From: Nonomuraea rhodomycinica
GTDB taxonomy: Bacteria > Actinomycetota > Actinomycetes > Streptosporangiales > Streptosporangiaceae
DNA: 64,000 nt
Direction: 5' to 3'
Assembly (NCBI RefSeq): GCF_013363995.1
Contig: NZ_JABWGO010000001.1
Span: forward strand, 806,001-870,000
Below are positions 52,231-61,981 of this stretch, one piece after another (within the stretch, counting starts at the first letter, position 1; each line of letters starts with the position of its first letter). The notes below the pieces were generated by a model. The model worked only from the letters and a program-made list of their open reading frames with translations, searched no databases and had not been told where the DNA came from. Made by a program: the position numbers and the translations under genes.

Positions 52231-53043
52231 TCAGGAGAGAGGGGCCTCCCAGGCGAGGCGCCAGGTGACGGGGCCGACGACGCCGTCGTCCGCCACCCCC
52301 TGCTGGCGCTGGAAGCGGCGGCAGACGTCGCGCGACTGCGCGCCGTACGCGCCGTCCACGTCGAGGTCCCACCCGCGCGCCTTCATCTGCCGCTGCCAGG
52401 TGCGCACGTCCTCCCCGCGGGTCACCGGCGGATAGCGCAGCAGCCGGCCCGGGAACGGCGGCGCCTCGGGCCCGCCGCCGCCCTCCCCATTGCCCGGGTC
52501 GTCATCGCCCGGGTCATCGCCGCCGCCGTCGCCGCCCGGCCGGGGCGCTCCCGCGCGCACCCACGCGTACAGCGGCTCGCCGGGGCAGTCCGTCGCGTAC
52601 CCGTCTCGGTGCCCCTTGATCTCCAGGCCGGCGTCGCCGCGCTCACGGACGTACTCGACGGCGTCGAGGATGGCGTGCAGCACGCCGTCGGGCGGCTCCA
52701 CCAGCCCGGCGTTGCCGACGAGGCCGAGCACGGCGTAGTGCCCCGAGTTGAGGCCGGGGCCGTTGGCGGCGGGCAGGTGGTGCAGGCCCCGCCCCTCGAA
52801 CACCTTCCTGTGCGGGCACGCCACGAACGAGTACCCGATGTCCAGCCAGCCGTTGCCGTCCTGGTGCCCCCGCTGGATCGACTGCACCAGCGACACGCAG
52901 CCGTTGTGGTCGTCGACGATGCCGGGATTGACCAGACCACCCGTGTAGTGAACTTTCACCCCCCTCGTGGAGGCGAGCTGCGTGTAGCTTCCACGGGGTG
53001 CGCGGGCACCCCAGTCACGTCGGGTCACGAGGTCGATGGCCAC
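52231..53043 (-). CDS. PGRP-type N-acetylmuramoyl-L-alanine amidase with peptidoglycan-binding domain
   Basis: A 270-residue protein. The N-terminal amidase_2/PGRP domain (about 1-170) starts DLVTRRDWGARAPR and has the zinc ligands H32 (VHYTG), a His in the IKGHRDGYATDCPG segment, and the Cys of that segment. A Gly/Asp linker (GGDGGGDDPGDDDPGN) precedes a C-terminal PG_binding_1 domain (RGEDVRTWQRQMKARGW, VDGAYGAQSRDVCRRFQRQQ). It cleaves the MurNAc-L-Ala bond. There is no signal peptide or TM, so it must leave the cell by lysis, holin-like or other routes, as phage endolysins do, or act inside. GGAGAG eight bases upstream supports the GTG. Confidence 0.9.
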   Translation of the reverse strand: MAIDLVTRRDWGARAPRGSYTQLASTRGVKVHYTGGLVNPGIVDDHNGCVSLVQSIQRGHQDGNGWLDIGYSFVACPHRKVFEGRGLHHLPAANGPGLNSGHYAVLGLVGNAGLVEPPDGVLHAILDAVEYVRERGDAGLEIKGHRDGYATDCPGEPLYAWVRAGAPRPGGDGGGDDPGDDDPGNGEGGGGPEAPPFPGRLLRYPPVTRGEDVRTWQRQMKARGWDLDVDGAYGAQSRDVCRRFQRQQGVADDGVVGPVTWRLAWEAPLS

Positions 53044-53131
53044 CGTTGCGTCTCTCCGGAGGGTCGAATGTACGGCAACCGAGCGTAACGCGGCCTATCC
53101 GGACAGATCAGTGAATTGACGATTATTCGCT

Positions 53132-54217
53132 TTACGGACGGATCACTCGCTTGTCGGTGACGATGGCGGTGATCAGGTCGTGCGGGGTCACGTCGAAGGC
53201 CGGGTTGACCGCGTCGGTGCCCTCCGGGGCCAGCCGCGTCCCGCGCAGCGTCACGATCTCCTCGGCGCCCCGGTCCTCGATCTCGATCCCGGCGCCCGTG
53301 GGGGTCGCGAAGTCGATCGTCGTCTCGGGCGCCACCACCACGAACGGCACACCGGCCCGCGCCGCGCCCAGCGCCAGGGCGTACGTGCCGATCTTGTTGG
53401 CGGTGTCGCCGTTGGCGGCGATGCGGTCGGCGCCCACGAGCACCGCGTCCACGTCGCCCCTCGCCAGCAGGTACGGGCCGGCGCCGTCGGCGACCAGGCG
53501 GTGCGGCGCGCCCATGCGGCCCAGCTCCCAGGCGGTGAGCCGGGCGCCCTGGAGCAGCGGCCGGGTCTCCAGCGCGAGCACCTCGGCCAGCCGGCCGCGC
53601 TCGTGCAGCGTCTGCGCCACGCCGAGCGCCGTGCCGCGCTCCACGGCCGCGAGCCCGCCGGTGTTGCAGATCGTCATGATCCGCAGCCCGCGGTCCGCGC
53701 GGTCCGGGACCGGCGGACCGGAGGAGCGCGCGCCCGGACCGGGCCCGCCCGAGCCCGGCCCACCGGAGGTGAGCACGCCCGGGGTGAGCACCTCAGAGGT
53801 GAGCACGCCCGAGGTGAGCACCTCAGAGGTGAGCACGCCCGAGGTGAGGAGGTCGGCTCCCCGTTCCCCCATGGCCAGGCAGGCCGCGATGTCCTCGTCG
53901 CGGATGCGCAGCGCGGCCTCCAGAACGGCCTCGCGGCCCTGCGCCAGCCAGGCGGCGGCCTGGTCCACGCCCCAGGCGAGGTTCACGGCGGTGGGCCGGG
54001 CGGCCCGCAGGCGGGCGACGGCCTCCGGATCGCCGCCGGACAGCACGACGCCGAGCGCGCCGGCCACGCCCAGCGCGGGCGCGCCGCGCACGGCCAGCCG
54101 CCGGATCGCGTCGATCAGCTCGTCCACGGTGGTGATCCGGAGTGCGACGCACTCGTCGGGCAGCCGCGTCTGGTCGATCAGCTCGACCGCGCCGTCCACC
54201 CAGTCAATGGTCCTCAC
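53132..54217 (-). CDS. mtnA: S-methyl-5-thioribose-1-phosphate isomerase with in-frame repeat insert
   Basis: A 361-residue aldose-ketose isomerase of the methionine salvage pathway. It begins MRTIDWVDGAVELIDQTRLP and shows RRLAVRGAPALGVAGALGV, the active-site Cys in TICNTGGLAAVERGTALG, the Asp-containing VLVGADRIAANGDTANKIGTYALA and FDVTPHDLI. Between GERGADLL and the catalytic strand is an insert of about 45 residues: alternating LTSGV/LTSEV units from a 15-bp minisatellite, then a Gly/Pro tail. The usual THCNTG is TICNTG. Start could also be GTG 54226, three codons earlier. Activity is likely, since the insert sits in a loop. Confidence 0.93.
   Translation of the reverse strand: MRTIDWVDGAVELIDQTRLPDECVALRITTVDELIDAIRRLAVRGAPALGVAGALGVVLSGGDPEAVARLRAARPTAVNLAWGVDQAAAWLAQGREAVLEAALRIRDEDIAACLAMGERGADLLTSGVLTSEVLTSGVLTSEVLTPGVLTSGGPGSGGPGPGARSSGPPVPDRADRGLRIMTICNTGGLAAVERGTALGVAQTLHERGRLAEVLALETRPLLQGARLTAWELGRMGAPHRLVADGAGPYLLARGDVDAVLVGADRIAANGDTANKIGTYALALGAARAGVPFVVVAPETTIDFATPTGAGIEIEDRGAEEIVTLRGTRLAPEGTDAVNPAFDVTPHDLITAIVTDKRVIRP
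53768..53857. repeat. 15-bp minisatellite inside mtnA
   Basis: Five full units start at 53768, 53783, 53798, 53813 and 53828, with a broken sixth at 53843. Two types alternate, GGTGAGCACGCCCGA and GGTGAGCACCTCAGA, so the higher-order period is 30 bp. The array codes for VLTSG/VLTSE units in frame. Confidence 0.9.
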
Positions 54218-54375
54218 CTTCCGCACGGTAACCGACTTCGGTCGATCCACCACTCTTCCGGCGAATACCGCGCGAATACCGCCATGTCCGGGCAGCACCC
54301 GACGTGCCGGGCTCCCGGACGCCCCGCACTCCGTTCCGCCCAGCGCAGGGGACGGTGGGGAGCGGAGCGGGCGGG

Positions 54376-56238
54376 TCAGCGTTCGGCGAGGACGATGACC
54401 TTGTCGCCTTCGGCGAACGTGACCGACTGCGACTTCGCCGGGTTGAGCACGATGCCGTAGTGCGGCGGCGTGTTGCGCTCGGCCGCGTGGCGGTAGCCGA
54501 TCGCCGTCTCCCCGCGCCGCCGCGCCGCCTCGACGACCGTCGAGAACGTCACCTCCGTGCCCGTCTTCACGTAGTCGTCCGCGGGCCGGGGGTAGATCTC
54601 CGAGCCGTGCGAGTCGAACAGGTAGCTGAAGACGTCGGCCAGGTGGCGGTTCTCGGCGAGCTGGGCGAGGAGCAGGCCGATGACGGTGTCGCTGATGACG
54701 ATGTCGTCGGCCTCGGTGACCTCGGCCAGCACGCGGTTGCTCTCGTCGTGCATCTCGCTGACGATCGAGTAGCGCTCGCCCCGGGCGGCCTGCATGTCGC
54801 GCAGCTGCAGCAGCGTCATGAGGGTGCGGGTGTCGGCGTGGTGGGGGTCGAAGCGGTCGTCCGACAGCACGATGACGTGCTGGAAGAGGCCGAGGCTGAG
54901 CGCTTCGAGCTGGTAGCGGTCGGTGGTGTCGCACTCCTTGACGTGGACCGTGAGGTTGGTCAGTCCGGTCAGGCCCTCGCCGGCCCGGGGGTGGTCGGCG
55001 GCGACCTCCAGGACCGAGCCGGGGGCGACGTAGCCGTCGAGGTAGCGGACGATGTGCTCGGCCCGGCCGTTCCAGTTGAGCACCAGCGTGCGCTCCGGCT
55101 GGAGCGCGGTGGGCGGGGCCGAGACCACGGCCTCCTCCGCGACGACGGGCTCGCCGGTGGCCGCCCGGATGTGGGAGTCGTCGTGGGCGATGACGATGAC
55201 CTGGTCGTGCTCGGAGACGACGGTGTCCATGGGCGGGTTGAGCACGACGCCCGAGCGCCGGCGCAGGCCGATGACGGCGGCGGTCTCGTAGGCGTGCAGC
55301 GCCTCGCCGTACGTGCGCCCGACCAGGTCGGCGCCGGAGCGCAGGTAGATCTCGCCGCCGTCGAAGTTGAGCAGGTCCATGCAGACGACCGACATGCCCG
55401 ACTGGCGGGAGGACTGGACGATGAGCCGGGAGGCGGTGTCGTCGGAGTCGACGACGTGCACCTCGCTCCCGCCGGCCAGGCGGGCGGCGGGGATGTTGCC
55501 GGAGGCGGCGATGGCGGCCACGACCGGCGGGTGCGCCCCGGCCCGCTTGGCGAGCGCGAGCAGGATCTTGATCACGTGCGCGTCGGGGTCCACGCCGTCG
55601 GGCGACAGGACGACGACGGAGCGGGCGCTCTGCAGGTTCATGAGCGTGAGGTCGCGCGGCTCGGTGGGCCGCCCGGTGCGGCACACCAGGCGGGTGCGCC
55701 CGAGCTCGACGTGCTCGCGGATCTCCTCCTCCATGTCGAGCTTGTCACGGTCGGCGAGGACGGCGATGACCGAGCCCGGCTGGCTGGCGTGCGCCTTGAC
55801 CAGCTCCCCCACGATCGTGAACACCTGGTCGGACCAGCCGAGCACGACCGTGTGGCCCTTCTCCACGATGCGGGAGCGGCCCCGGCGCAGGCGGTCGACC
55901 TTCAGCTTCAGCCCGTTGGACAGCAGGCCGACGAGCATGCTGACGATGAACAGGCCGCCGAGGGACCCGGCGAACATGACGGCCATGTACGCGGTGGAGC
56001 CCTTGTCGCCGGCGACCTTGCCGGGGGTGAGGGCGTGCATGAGCGCGATCCACAGCACCTCGCCCGCGCCGCCCACGCCCTCCGGCTCGTGCGGCGCCAG
56101 CCAGAGCGTCAGCCCCGCGACCGCCACGACGAGCCCGGCCGACAGGACGCCCAGCAGGCCGACGAGCGACGCGGTCCCCCTGGACATCGTGTTGTCGAAC
56201 CAGTAGCGCGCCCGCTCACGGAAGCTCACCCCAGCCAC
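54376..56238 (-). CDS. CASTOR/POLLUX-like ion-channel protein (RCK-type)
   Basis: A 620-residue membrane protein. Helices lie at about 24-48 and 82-108, with a pore-like loop between them (VLWIALMHALTPGKVAGDKG). The cytoplasmic part has tandem RCK-like modules: GHTVVLGWSDQVFTIVGELVKA, a CASTOR/POLLUX mid-domain (EREHVELGRTRLVCRTGRP-like), then VLNWNGRAEHIVRYLDGYVA. Family members conduct cations and are gated by ligand binding to the RCK ring. GGAGGT eight bases upstream supports the GTG start. Divergent from the AAA ATPase gene across 205 bp, in which an imperfect CGCTATGGC...GCCATATCG dyad near 56370 may be an operator. Confidence 0.88.
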   Translation of the reverse strand: MAGVSFRERARYWFDNTMSRGTASLVGLLGVLSAGLVVAVAGLTLWLAPHEPEGVGGAGEVLWIALMHALTPGKVAGDKGSTAYMAVMFAGSLGGLFIVSMLVGLLSNGLKLKVDRLRRGRSRIVEKGHTVVLGWSDQVFTIVGELVKAHASQPGSVIAVLADRDKLDMEEEIREHVELGRTRLVCRTGRPTEPRDLTLMNLQSARSVVVLSPDGVDPDAHVIKILLALAKRAGAHPPVVAAIAASGNIPAARLAGGSEVHVVDSDDTASRLIVQSSRQSGMSVVCMDLLNFDGGEIYLRSGADLVGRTYGEALHAYETAAVIGLRRRSGVVLNPPMDTVVSEHDQVIVIAHDDSHIRAATGEPVVAEEAVVSAPPTALQPERTLVLNWNGRAEHIVRYLDGYVAPGSVLEVAADHPRAGEGLTGLTNLTVHVKECDTTDRYQLEALSLGLFQHVIVLSDDRFDPHHADTRTLMTLLQLRDMQAARGERYSIVSEMHDESNRVLAEVTEADDIVISDTVIGLLLAQLAENRHLADVFSYLFDSHGSEIYPRPADDYVKTGTEVTFSTVVEAARRRGETAIGYRHAAERNTPPHYGIVLNPAKSQSVTFAEGDKVIVLAER

Positions 56239-56443
56239 GCCGTCTTACCTCCACCATTCGCACACTTGACCGACGCAACAAGGTACAGGTGGATCGGCCC
56301 GTCCGCAGCGATACCGATGACCTGGCGAAATGTCCTGTTCAGCGGGATGGCGCCGGACCTATGACGGATCGCTATGGCGCCGATGCCATGCCATATCGCA
56401 AAATCCTTCGACAGGACACCGCCGGAAATGGATCATTATCCTC

Positions 56444-57553
<1,110 letters not shown>

Positions 57554-57608
57554 CGACCTCTCGAAGGCGCCTTTTTCTGACATTTCCGGCGCGTACGTAA
57601 ACCTTCCG

Positions 57609-58718
57609 ATGCGGGCGACCAGGCCGGGGAGCACAATCGGCCTGGTGCTCACCGTCGATCCGGCCCGCGTCGCCTTCCACCGCCTCGCCGTGTCCTTCGC
57701 GGCCGCGGACGGCGTCCCGGACGGGCTCGCCCCGTGGACCGGCGAGGAGGTGCCGATCGGCTTCCCCGCCACCCAGCTCGTCCCGTCGTGGACGGCGCGC
57801 ACCCCGCCCGGCTCCTGGGTCGAGATCGAGCTGCGGGCCAGGACGGCGTCCGGCTCGCTGACCAAGTGGTACGTGATGGGCCGCTGGTCGGAGCACGGCG
57901 ACCCGCGCACCTCCGTGGCCGGCCAGGGTGACGACGACGGCGACGTGGCGGTCGACACGTTCGTGGCGCGGCGGCCGGTGACGGCCTTCCAGGTGCGGGT
58001 GACGCCGTGCGGGCCCGGGGTGGAGGTGGGCTCGCTCGGGGTGATGGCCTCGGCGGTGCCGCCGTTCCCCATCGTCCCCGCGTACGAGCCGGGCCGGGAC
58101 GGCGCGGGCGAGGTGCGGCTGGACGTCCCCTGCCACTCCCAGCACGAGCACGCCGGCCACCACCCGCACCTGGACGGCGGGGGCGCCAACTGGTGCGGCC
58201 CGGCCTCGGTGGCGATGGTGCTCGGCTACTGGGGGCGCGGCCCCGAGGCCGGCGACCTGGCCTGGGTGGGCGAGGGCGACCCGTCGCCGCTCGTGGACCA
58301 CGCGGCCCGCGGCACCTACGACACCAGCTACCAGGGCACCGGCAACTGGCCGTTCAACGTCGCCTACGCCTGCCGGTACGGGCTGAGCGGGTTCGTCACG
58401 CGGCTGCGCTCGGCGGCGGAGCTGGAGGCGTTCGTCCGCGCCGGGATCCCCGTGGTCACCTCGCAGTCGTTCAAGGCCCACGAGCTGCCGGGCTCCGGCT
58501 ACTCGACGGAGGGCCACATCATGGTCGTCATCGGCTTCACCGCCGGGGGCGACGTCGTCGTCAACGACCCGGCCGCGCCGAGCGACGCCGACGTGCGCAG
58601 GGTCTACCCGCGGGCCGCGTTCGAGAACGTGTGGCTGCGGGGCTCGGGCAGCGGCGGCATCGTCTACGTCCTCCACCCGCCCGGGCACCCCCTTCCCCCT
58701 TCCGACGGCAACTGGTGA
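57609..58718 (+). CDS. C39-like cysteine peptidase
   Basis: A 369-residue protein. The N-terminal beta domain (about 15-170) is followed by a papain-like C39 module: catalytic Cys in DGGGANWCGPASVAMVLGYW, His in STEGHIMVVIGF and the third residue in VVVNDPAAPSDA. Unlike bacteriocin-exporter C39 domains it is not fused to a transporter and has no signal peptide. It may process or bind peptides in the cytoplasm. GTG 57642 is an alternative start with GGGAGC upstream. Four bases separate it from the S9 peptidase, so the two are almost certainly co-translated. Confidence 0.82.
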   Translation: MRATRPGSTIGLVLTVDPARVAFHRLAVSFAAADGVPDGLAPWTGEEVPIGFPATQLVPSWTARTPPGSWVEIELRARTASGSLTKWYVMGRWSEHGDPRTSVAGQGDDDGDVAVDTFVARRPVTAFQVRVTPCGPGVEVGSLGVMASAVPPFPIVPAYEPGRDGAGEVRLDVPCHSQHEHAGHHPHLDGGGANWCGPASVAMVLGYWGRGPEAGDLAWVGEGDPSPLVDHAARGTYDTSYQGTGNWPFNVAYACRYGLSGFVTRLRSAAELEAFVRAGIPVVTSQSFKAHELPGSGYSTEGHIMVVIGFTAGGDVVVNDPAAPSDADVRRVYPRAAFENVWLRGSGSGGIVYVLHPPGHPLPPSDGNW

Positions 58719-58722
58719 GCAG

Positions 58723-60651
58723 ATGAGCATTCGACCGATCGACGTGGCCCGTACCGACGGCGGCCCCCTGTGGGTGGAGGCCGTCGCCACGCCCGCCGGG
58801 GTGGAGGTGTGGTGGGACGAGCCCCGCCCGCACGAGGGCGGCCGGCGGTGCGTGGTGCGGCGCCTGCCGGACGGGTCGCGCGTGGACGCGCTCCCGGCCG
58901 GCTGGAACGCCCGCAACCGCGTGATCGAGTACGGCGGGCGGTCGTGGCGGCCATTGCCGGACGGCGGGCTGGTGTTCACGAACTGGGCGGACCAGCGCCT
59001 GTACCGGCTGGACGGCGGCGCATCGGGCACGAGCGGCGCGCCGGGCACAGGCGGGGCGCCGGGCACGGGCGGGGCGCCGGGCACCGGCGGGGCGCCGGTG
59101 GCGCTGACGCCGGAGGGCCCGGCCCGCTACGCCGACCTCTACCTGCCGCCCGGCCGCGACGAGGTGTGGGCGGTGCGCGAGGTCGGCACGGAGCGCGACC
59201 TGGTGGCCGTGCCGCTGTCCGGCGGGCCGGTGCGGGTGATCGTGCGCGCGCAGCACTTCCTCATGTGCCCGCGCCTGTCGCCCGGCGGCGGCCACGTGTC
59301 CTGGATCGGCTGGGACCACCCGAACATGCCGTGGGACGGCACCGAGCTGTGCGTCGCCGAGCTCGACGCGGACGGCGTCGCCGGGCCGCACGCGGTCGTG
59401 GCCGGCGGGCCCGCCGCGTCGGTGGTGCAGGCGGAGTGGCGCGACGAGGACAGCCTGTACGCCGTCATGGACCCGACCGGCTGGTGGAACGTCCACCTGG
59501 TGAGCCGGGAGGGCGGCCCGTCGCGCAACCTCACGCCGCGCGAGGAGGAGTTCGGCGACGCGCCGTGGAAGCCGGGCATGTCGTGGTTCGCGGTCACGGA
59601 GGCCGGGCTGGTCGTGGTCCGCGGCACGGCCGACCGCTGGTCGCTGTCCGTGCTCGACCCGGAAACCGGCGAGCTGCGGGACGTGGGCGGCGAGGCGACG
59701 TACTGGGGACCGACCGTGTCGGCGGCCGGCGGCCTGGCGGTGGGCGTGGCGGCCACGCCGTACACGCCGCGGGAGGTCACGCTCGTGGATCTGGCGAGCG
59801 GCGCGCGCGAGGTGGTGTCGGCGCCCAAGCCGCTGCCCGCCCGCGAACTGCTGCCCGACCCGGAGGCGGTGACGATCGAGGGCGTGCACGCGCACCTCTA
59901 CCCGCCGGCCGGGGCGCCCGCCGGCCCCGCCCCGTACGTGATCTTCGTGCACGGCGGGCCGACCGGCAACAGGCCGATGGTGCTCGACCTGGAGATCGCC
60001 TACTTCACCAGCCGGGGGCTCGGCGTGGCCGAGGTCAACTACGGCGGCTCCACCGGCTACGGACGCGCCTACCGCGAGCGGCTGCGCCACCAGTGGGGCG
60101 TGGTCGACGTCGAGGACTGCGCCAAGGTGGCGCGCGGCCTGGTCACGATGGGCCGGGCCGACGCCGCGCGGATCGCGATCCGGGGCGGCAGCGCCGGCGG
60201 CTGGACGACGGTGGCGGCGCTGGTGCACAGCGACGTGTTCGCGGGCGGGGTCGCGCACTACGCGATCACCGACCCCGAGAGCTGGGCGGCCGAGACGCAC
60301 GACTTCGAGTCGCGCTACCTCGACGGGCTCATCGGCCCGCTGCCGGAGACCCGCGACCGCTACACCGAGCGCTCGCCGCTGCTGCGCGCCGCGCACGCCT
60401 CGGGGCCGTGCCTCATGCTGCACGGCCTGGAGGACGCGATCGTGGACGTCGGCCAGGCCGAGCGGTTCGTGGCCGAGCTGGACCGGCACGGCAGGCGGTG
60501 GGCGCTGCTCACCTACCCCGGCGAGCAGCACGGCTGGCGCCGGGAGGAGACGATCGTCTCCGTGCTGGAGGCCGAGCTGGCGTTCTACGGGCTGCTCTTC
60601 GGGTTCGAGACGCCCGAGGTGCCGCAGCTGAAACTGGAAGGAAGACCGTGA
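58723..60651 (+). CDS. S9-family prolyl-oligopeptidase-like serine peptidase
   Basis: A 642-residue protein. The N-terminal seven-bladed propeller (about 1-390) is followed by an alpha/beta-hydrolase domain: Ser in IRGGSAGGWTTVAAL (near 485), Asp in LMLHGLEDAIVDVGQ and His in PGEQHGWR. It removes short peptides or acyl-amino acids. The propeller carries an in-frame 18-bp minisatellite coding for GAPGTG units near residue 110. Start ATG 58723 follows the C39 gene by four bases; the 3' end overlaps the M20 peptidase by GTGA. No signal peptide, so it is cytoplasmic. Confidence 0.9.
   Translation: MSIRPIDVARTDGGPLWVEAVATPAGVEVWWDEPRPHEGGRRCVVRRLPDGSRVDALPAGWNARNRVIEYGGRSWRPLPDGGLVFTNWADQRLYRLDGGASGTSGAPGTGGAPGTGGAPGTGGAPVALTPEGPARYADLYLPPGRDEVWAVREVGTERDLVAVPLSGGPVRVIVRAQHFLMCPRLSPGGGHVSWIGWDHPNMPWDGTELCVAELDADGVAGPHAVVAGGPAASVVQAEWRDEDSLYAVMDPTGWWNVHLVSREGGPSRNLTPREEEFGDAPWKPGMSWFAVTEAGLVVVRGTADRWSLSVLDPETGELRDVGGEATYWGPTVSAAGGLAVGVAATPYTPREVTLVDLASGAREVVSAPKPLPARELLPDPEAVTIEGVHAHLYPPAGAPAGPAPYVIFVHGGPTGNRPMVLDLEIAYFTSRGLGVAEVNYGGSTGYGRAYRERLRHQWGVVDVEDCAKVARGLVTMGRADAARIAIRGGSAGGWTTVAALVHSDVFAGGVAHYAITDPESWAAETHDFESRYLDGLIGPLPETRDRYTERSPLLRAAHASGPCLMLHGLEDAIVDVGQAERFVAELDRHGRRWALLTYPGEQHGWRREETIVSVLEAELAFYGLLFGFETPEVPQLKLEGRP
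59038..59091 (+). repeat. 18-bp minisatellite inside the S9 peptidase gene
   Basis: Three consecutive copies of GCGCCGGGCACNGGCGGG at 59038, 59056 and 59074, flanked by degenerate copies, add GAPGTG repeats to a propeller loop in frame. Confidence 0.85.
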
Positions 60652-61919
60652 AGAGCGTTGCCGAGATCTGCTCGGACCTGATCAGGTTCGACACCACCAA
60701 CCCGGGCTCGGGCGAGCGGCCGGCCGCCGAGTACGTGGCCGTGCTGCTGGCGGAGGCGGGCCTGGAGCCGGAGGTGTTCGAGTCGGCCCCGCGCCGCACG
60801 ACCGTCGTGGCCCGCATGGAGGGCGACTCGCCCGACGCGCTGCTCATCCACGGCCACCTCGACGTGGTGCCGGCCGACCCGGCGGAGTGGCGGACCCACC
60901 CGTTCTCCGGCGAGATCGCCGACGGCTGCGTGCACGGCCGGGGCGCGGTGGACATGAAGGGCTCGTGCGCGATGACGCTCGCGACCGTGCTCGGCATGCG
61001 GGCGCGCGGCGAGCGGCCGCGGCGCGACATCGTGCTCGCCTTCCTCGCCGACGAGGAGGCGACCGGCGACTACGGCTCGCGGCACGCGGTCACCGAGCAC
61101 CGCGAGCTGTTCGACGGGGTCACCCAGGCGATCAGCGAGTCCGGCGGGTTCAGCGTCGGCTCCGGCGAGCACCGGGTGTACCCGGTGGCGGTGGGCGAGC
61201 GCGGCACGGCCTGGATGAAGCTGACCGCGCACGGGGTGGCCGGCCACGGCTCGCGGCCCGCCGTGGACAACCCGGTCGCCACGCTCGTCCAGGCGCTCTC
61301 CCGCGTCGCGTCCCATCAGTGGCCGGTACGGCTCACCCCGTCGGTCGCCGCGCTCATCCAGGCGCTGTCGGAGATCACCGGCCAGCCGGTGGACCTGGAC
61401 CGGCTGGACGAGGAGGCGGCCCGGCTGGGCGCGCTGGGCCTGCTGTTCAAGGGGCAGATCCGCAACTCCGCCAACCCCACCATGCTGGACGCGGGCTACA
61501 AGGTGAACGTGGTGCCCTCGACGGCCGAGGCCCACGTGGACGGCCGTTACCTGCCGGGGCTGCAGGAGGAGTTCCTGGCCACGATCGACGAGCTGCTCGG
61601 GCCCAAGATCACCCGCGAGTTCGTGAACCTGGAGGACGCCCCGGCCGCGCCGTTCCCGTCGCCGTTCTTCGACGAGCTGGCGGGGGCGCTGGTGGCCGAG
61701 GACCCGCTGGCGCGGCCGGTGCCGTACGTGATGAGCGGCGGCACGGACGCCAAGTCGTTCGCCCGGCTGGGCATCGAGGGCTACGGGTTCGCGCCGCTGA
61801 TGCTGCGGCCCGACCTGGACTACTTCGGGATGTTCCACGGCAAGGACGAGCGGGTGCCGGTGGAGGGGCTGGAGTTCGGCACCCGCGTGCTGACCCGCCT
61901 GCTCACCGGGACATTGTAG
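60648..61919 (+). CDS. M20-family peptidase/deacylase (ArgE/DapE/Acy1 type)
   Basis: A 423-residue metallo-exopeptidase. Metal and catalytic residues are in LLIHGHLDVVPADPAEW, CVHGRGAVDMKGSCAM, LAFLADEEATGDYGS and the late MSGGTDAKSFARLGI. The dimer domain is about 185-330. It removes acyl groups or terminal residues from small peptides. The GTG start overlaps the S9 peptidase stop (GTGA), so the two are coupled and probably finish the same substrate. The 63-base gap before the next gene contains GAAC-N10-GTTC and a TATGCT box, possibly its promoter. Confidence 0.92.
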   Translation: MKSVAEICSDLIRFDTTNPGSGERPAAEYVAVLLAEAGLEPEVFESAPRRTTVVARMEGDSPDALLIHGHLDVVPADPAEWRTHPFSGEIADGCVHGRGAVDMKGSCAMTLATVLGMRARGERPRRDIVLAFLADEEATGDYGSRHAVTEHRELFDGVTQAISESGGFSVGSGEHRVYPVAVGERGTAWMKLTAHGVAGHGSRPAVDNPVATLVQALSRVASHQWPVRLTPSVAALIQALSEITGQPVDLDRLDEEAARLGALGLLFKGQIRNSANPTMLDAGYKVNVVPSTAEAHVDGRYLPGLQEEFLATIDELLGPKITREFVNLEDAPAAPFPSPFFDELAGALVAEDPLARPVPYVMSGGTDAKSFARLGIEGYGFAPLMLRPDLDYFGMFHGKDERVPVEGLEFGTRVLTRLLTGTL

Positions 61920-61981
61920 TGGAACAAAGCATTCCGTTCTGATATGCTGGACTCATCAGCGAGACGGAAGGGCTGCGGAAC

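Noticed and set aside
61919..61981. ECF-sigma promoter (GGAAC...GTT)
   Set aside because: GGAAC and GTT are present but only about ten bases apart, not the 16-17 required.
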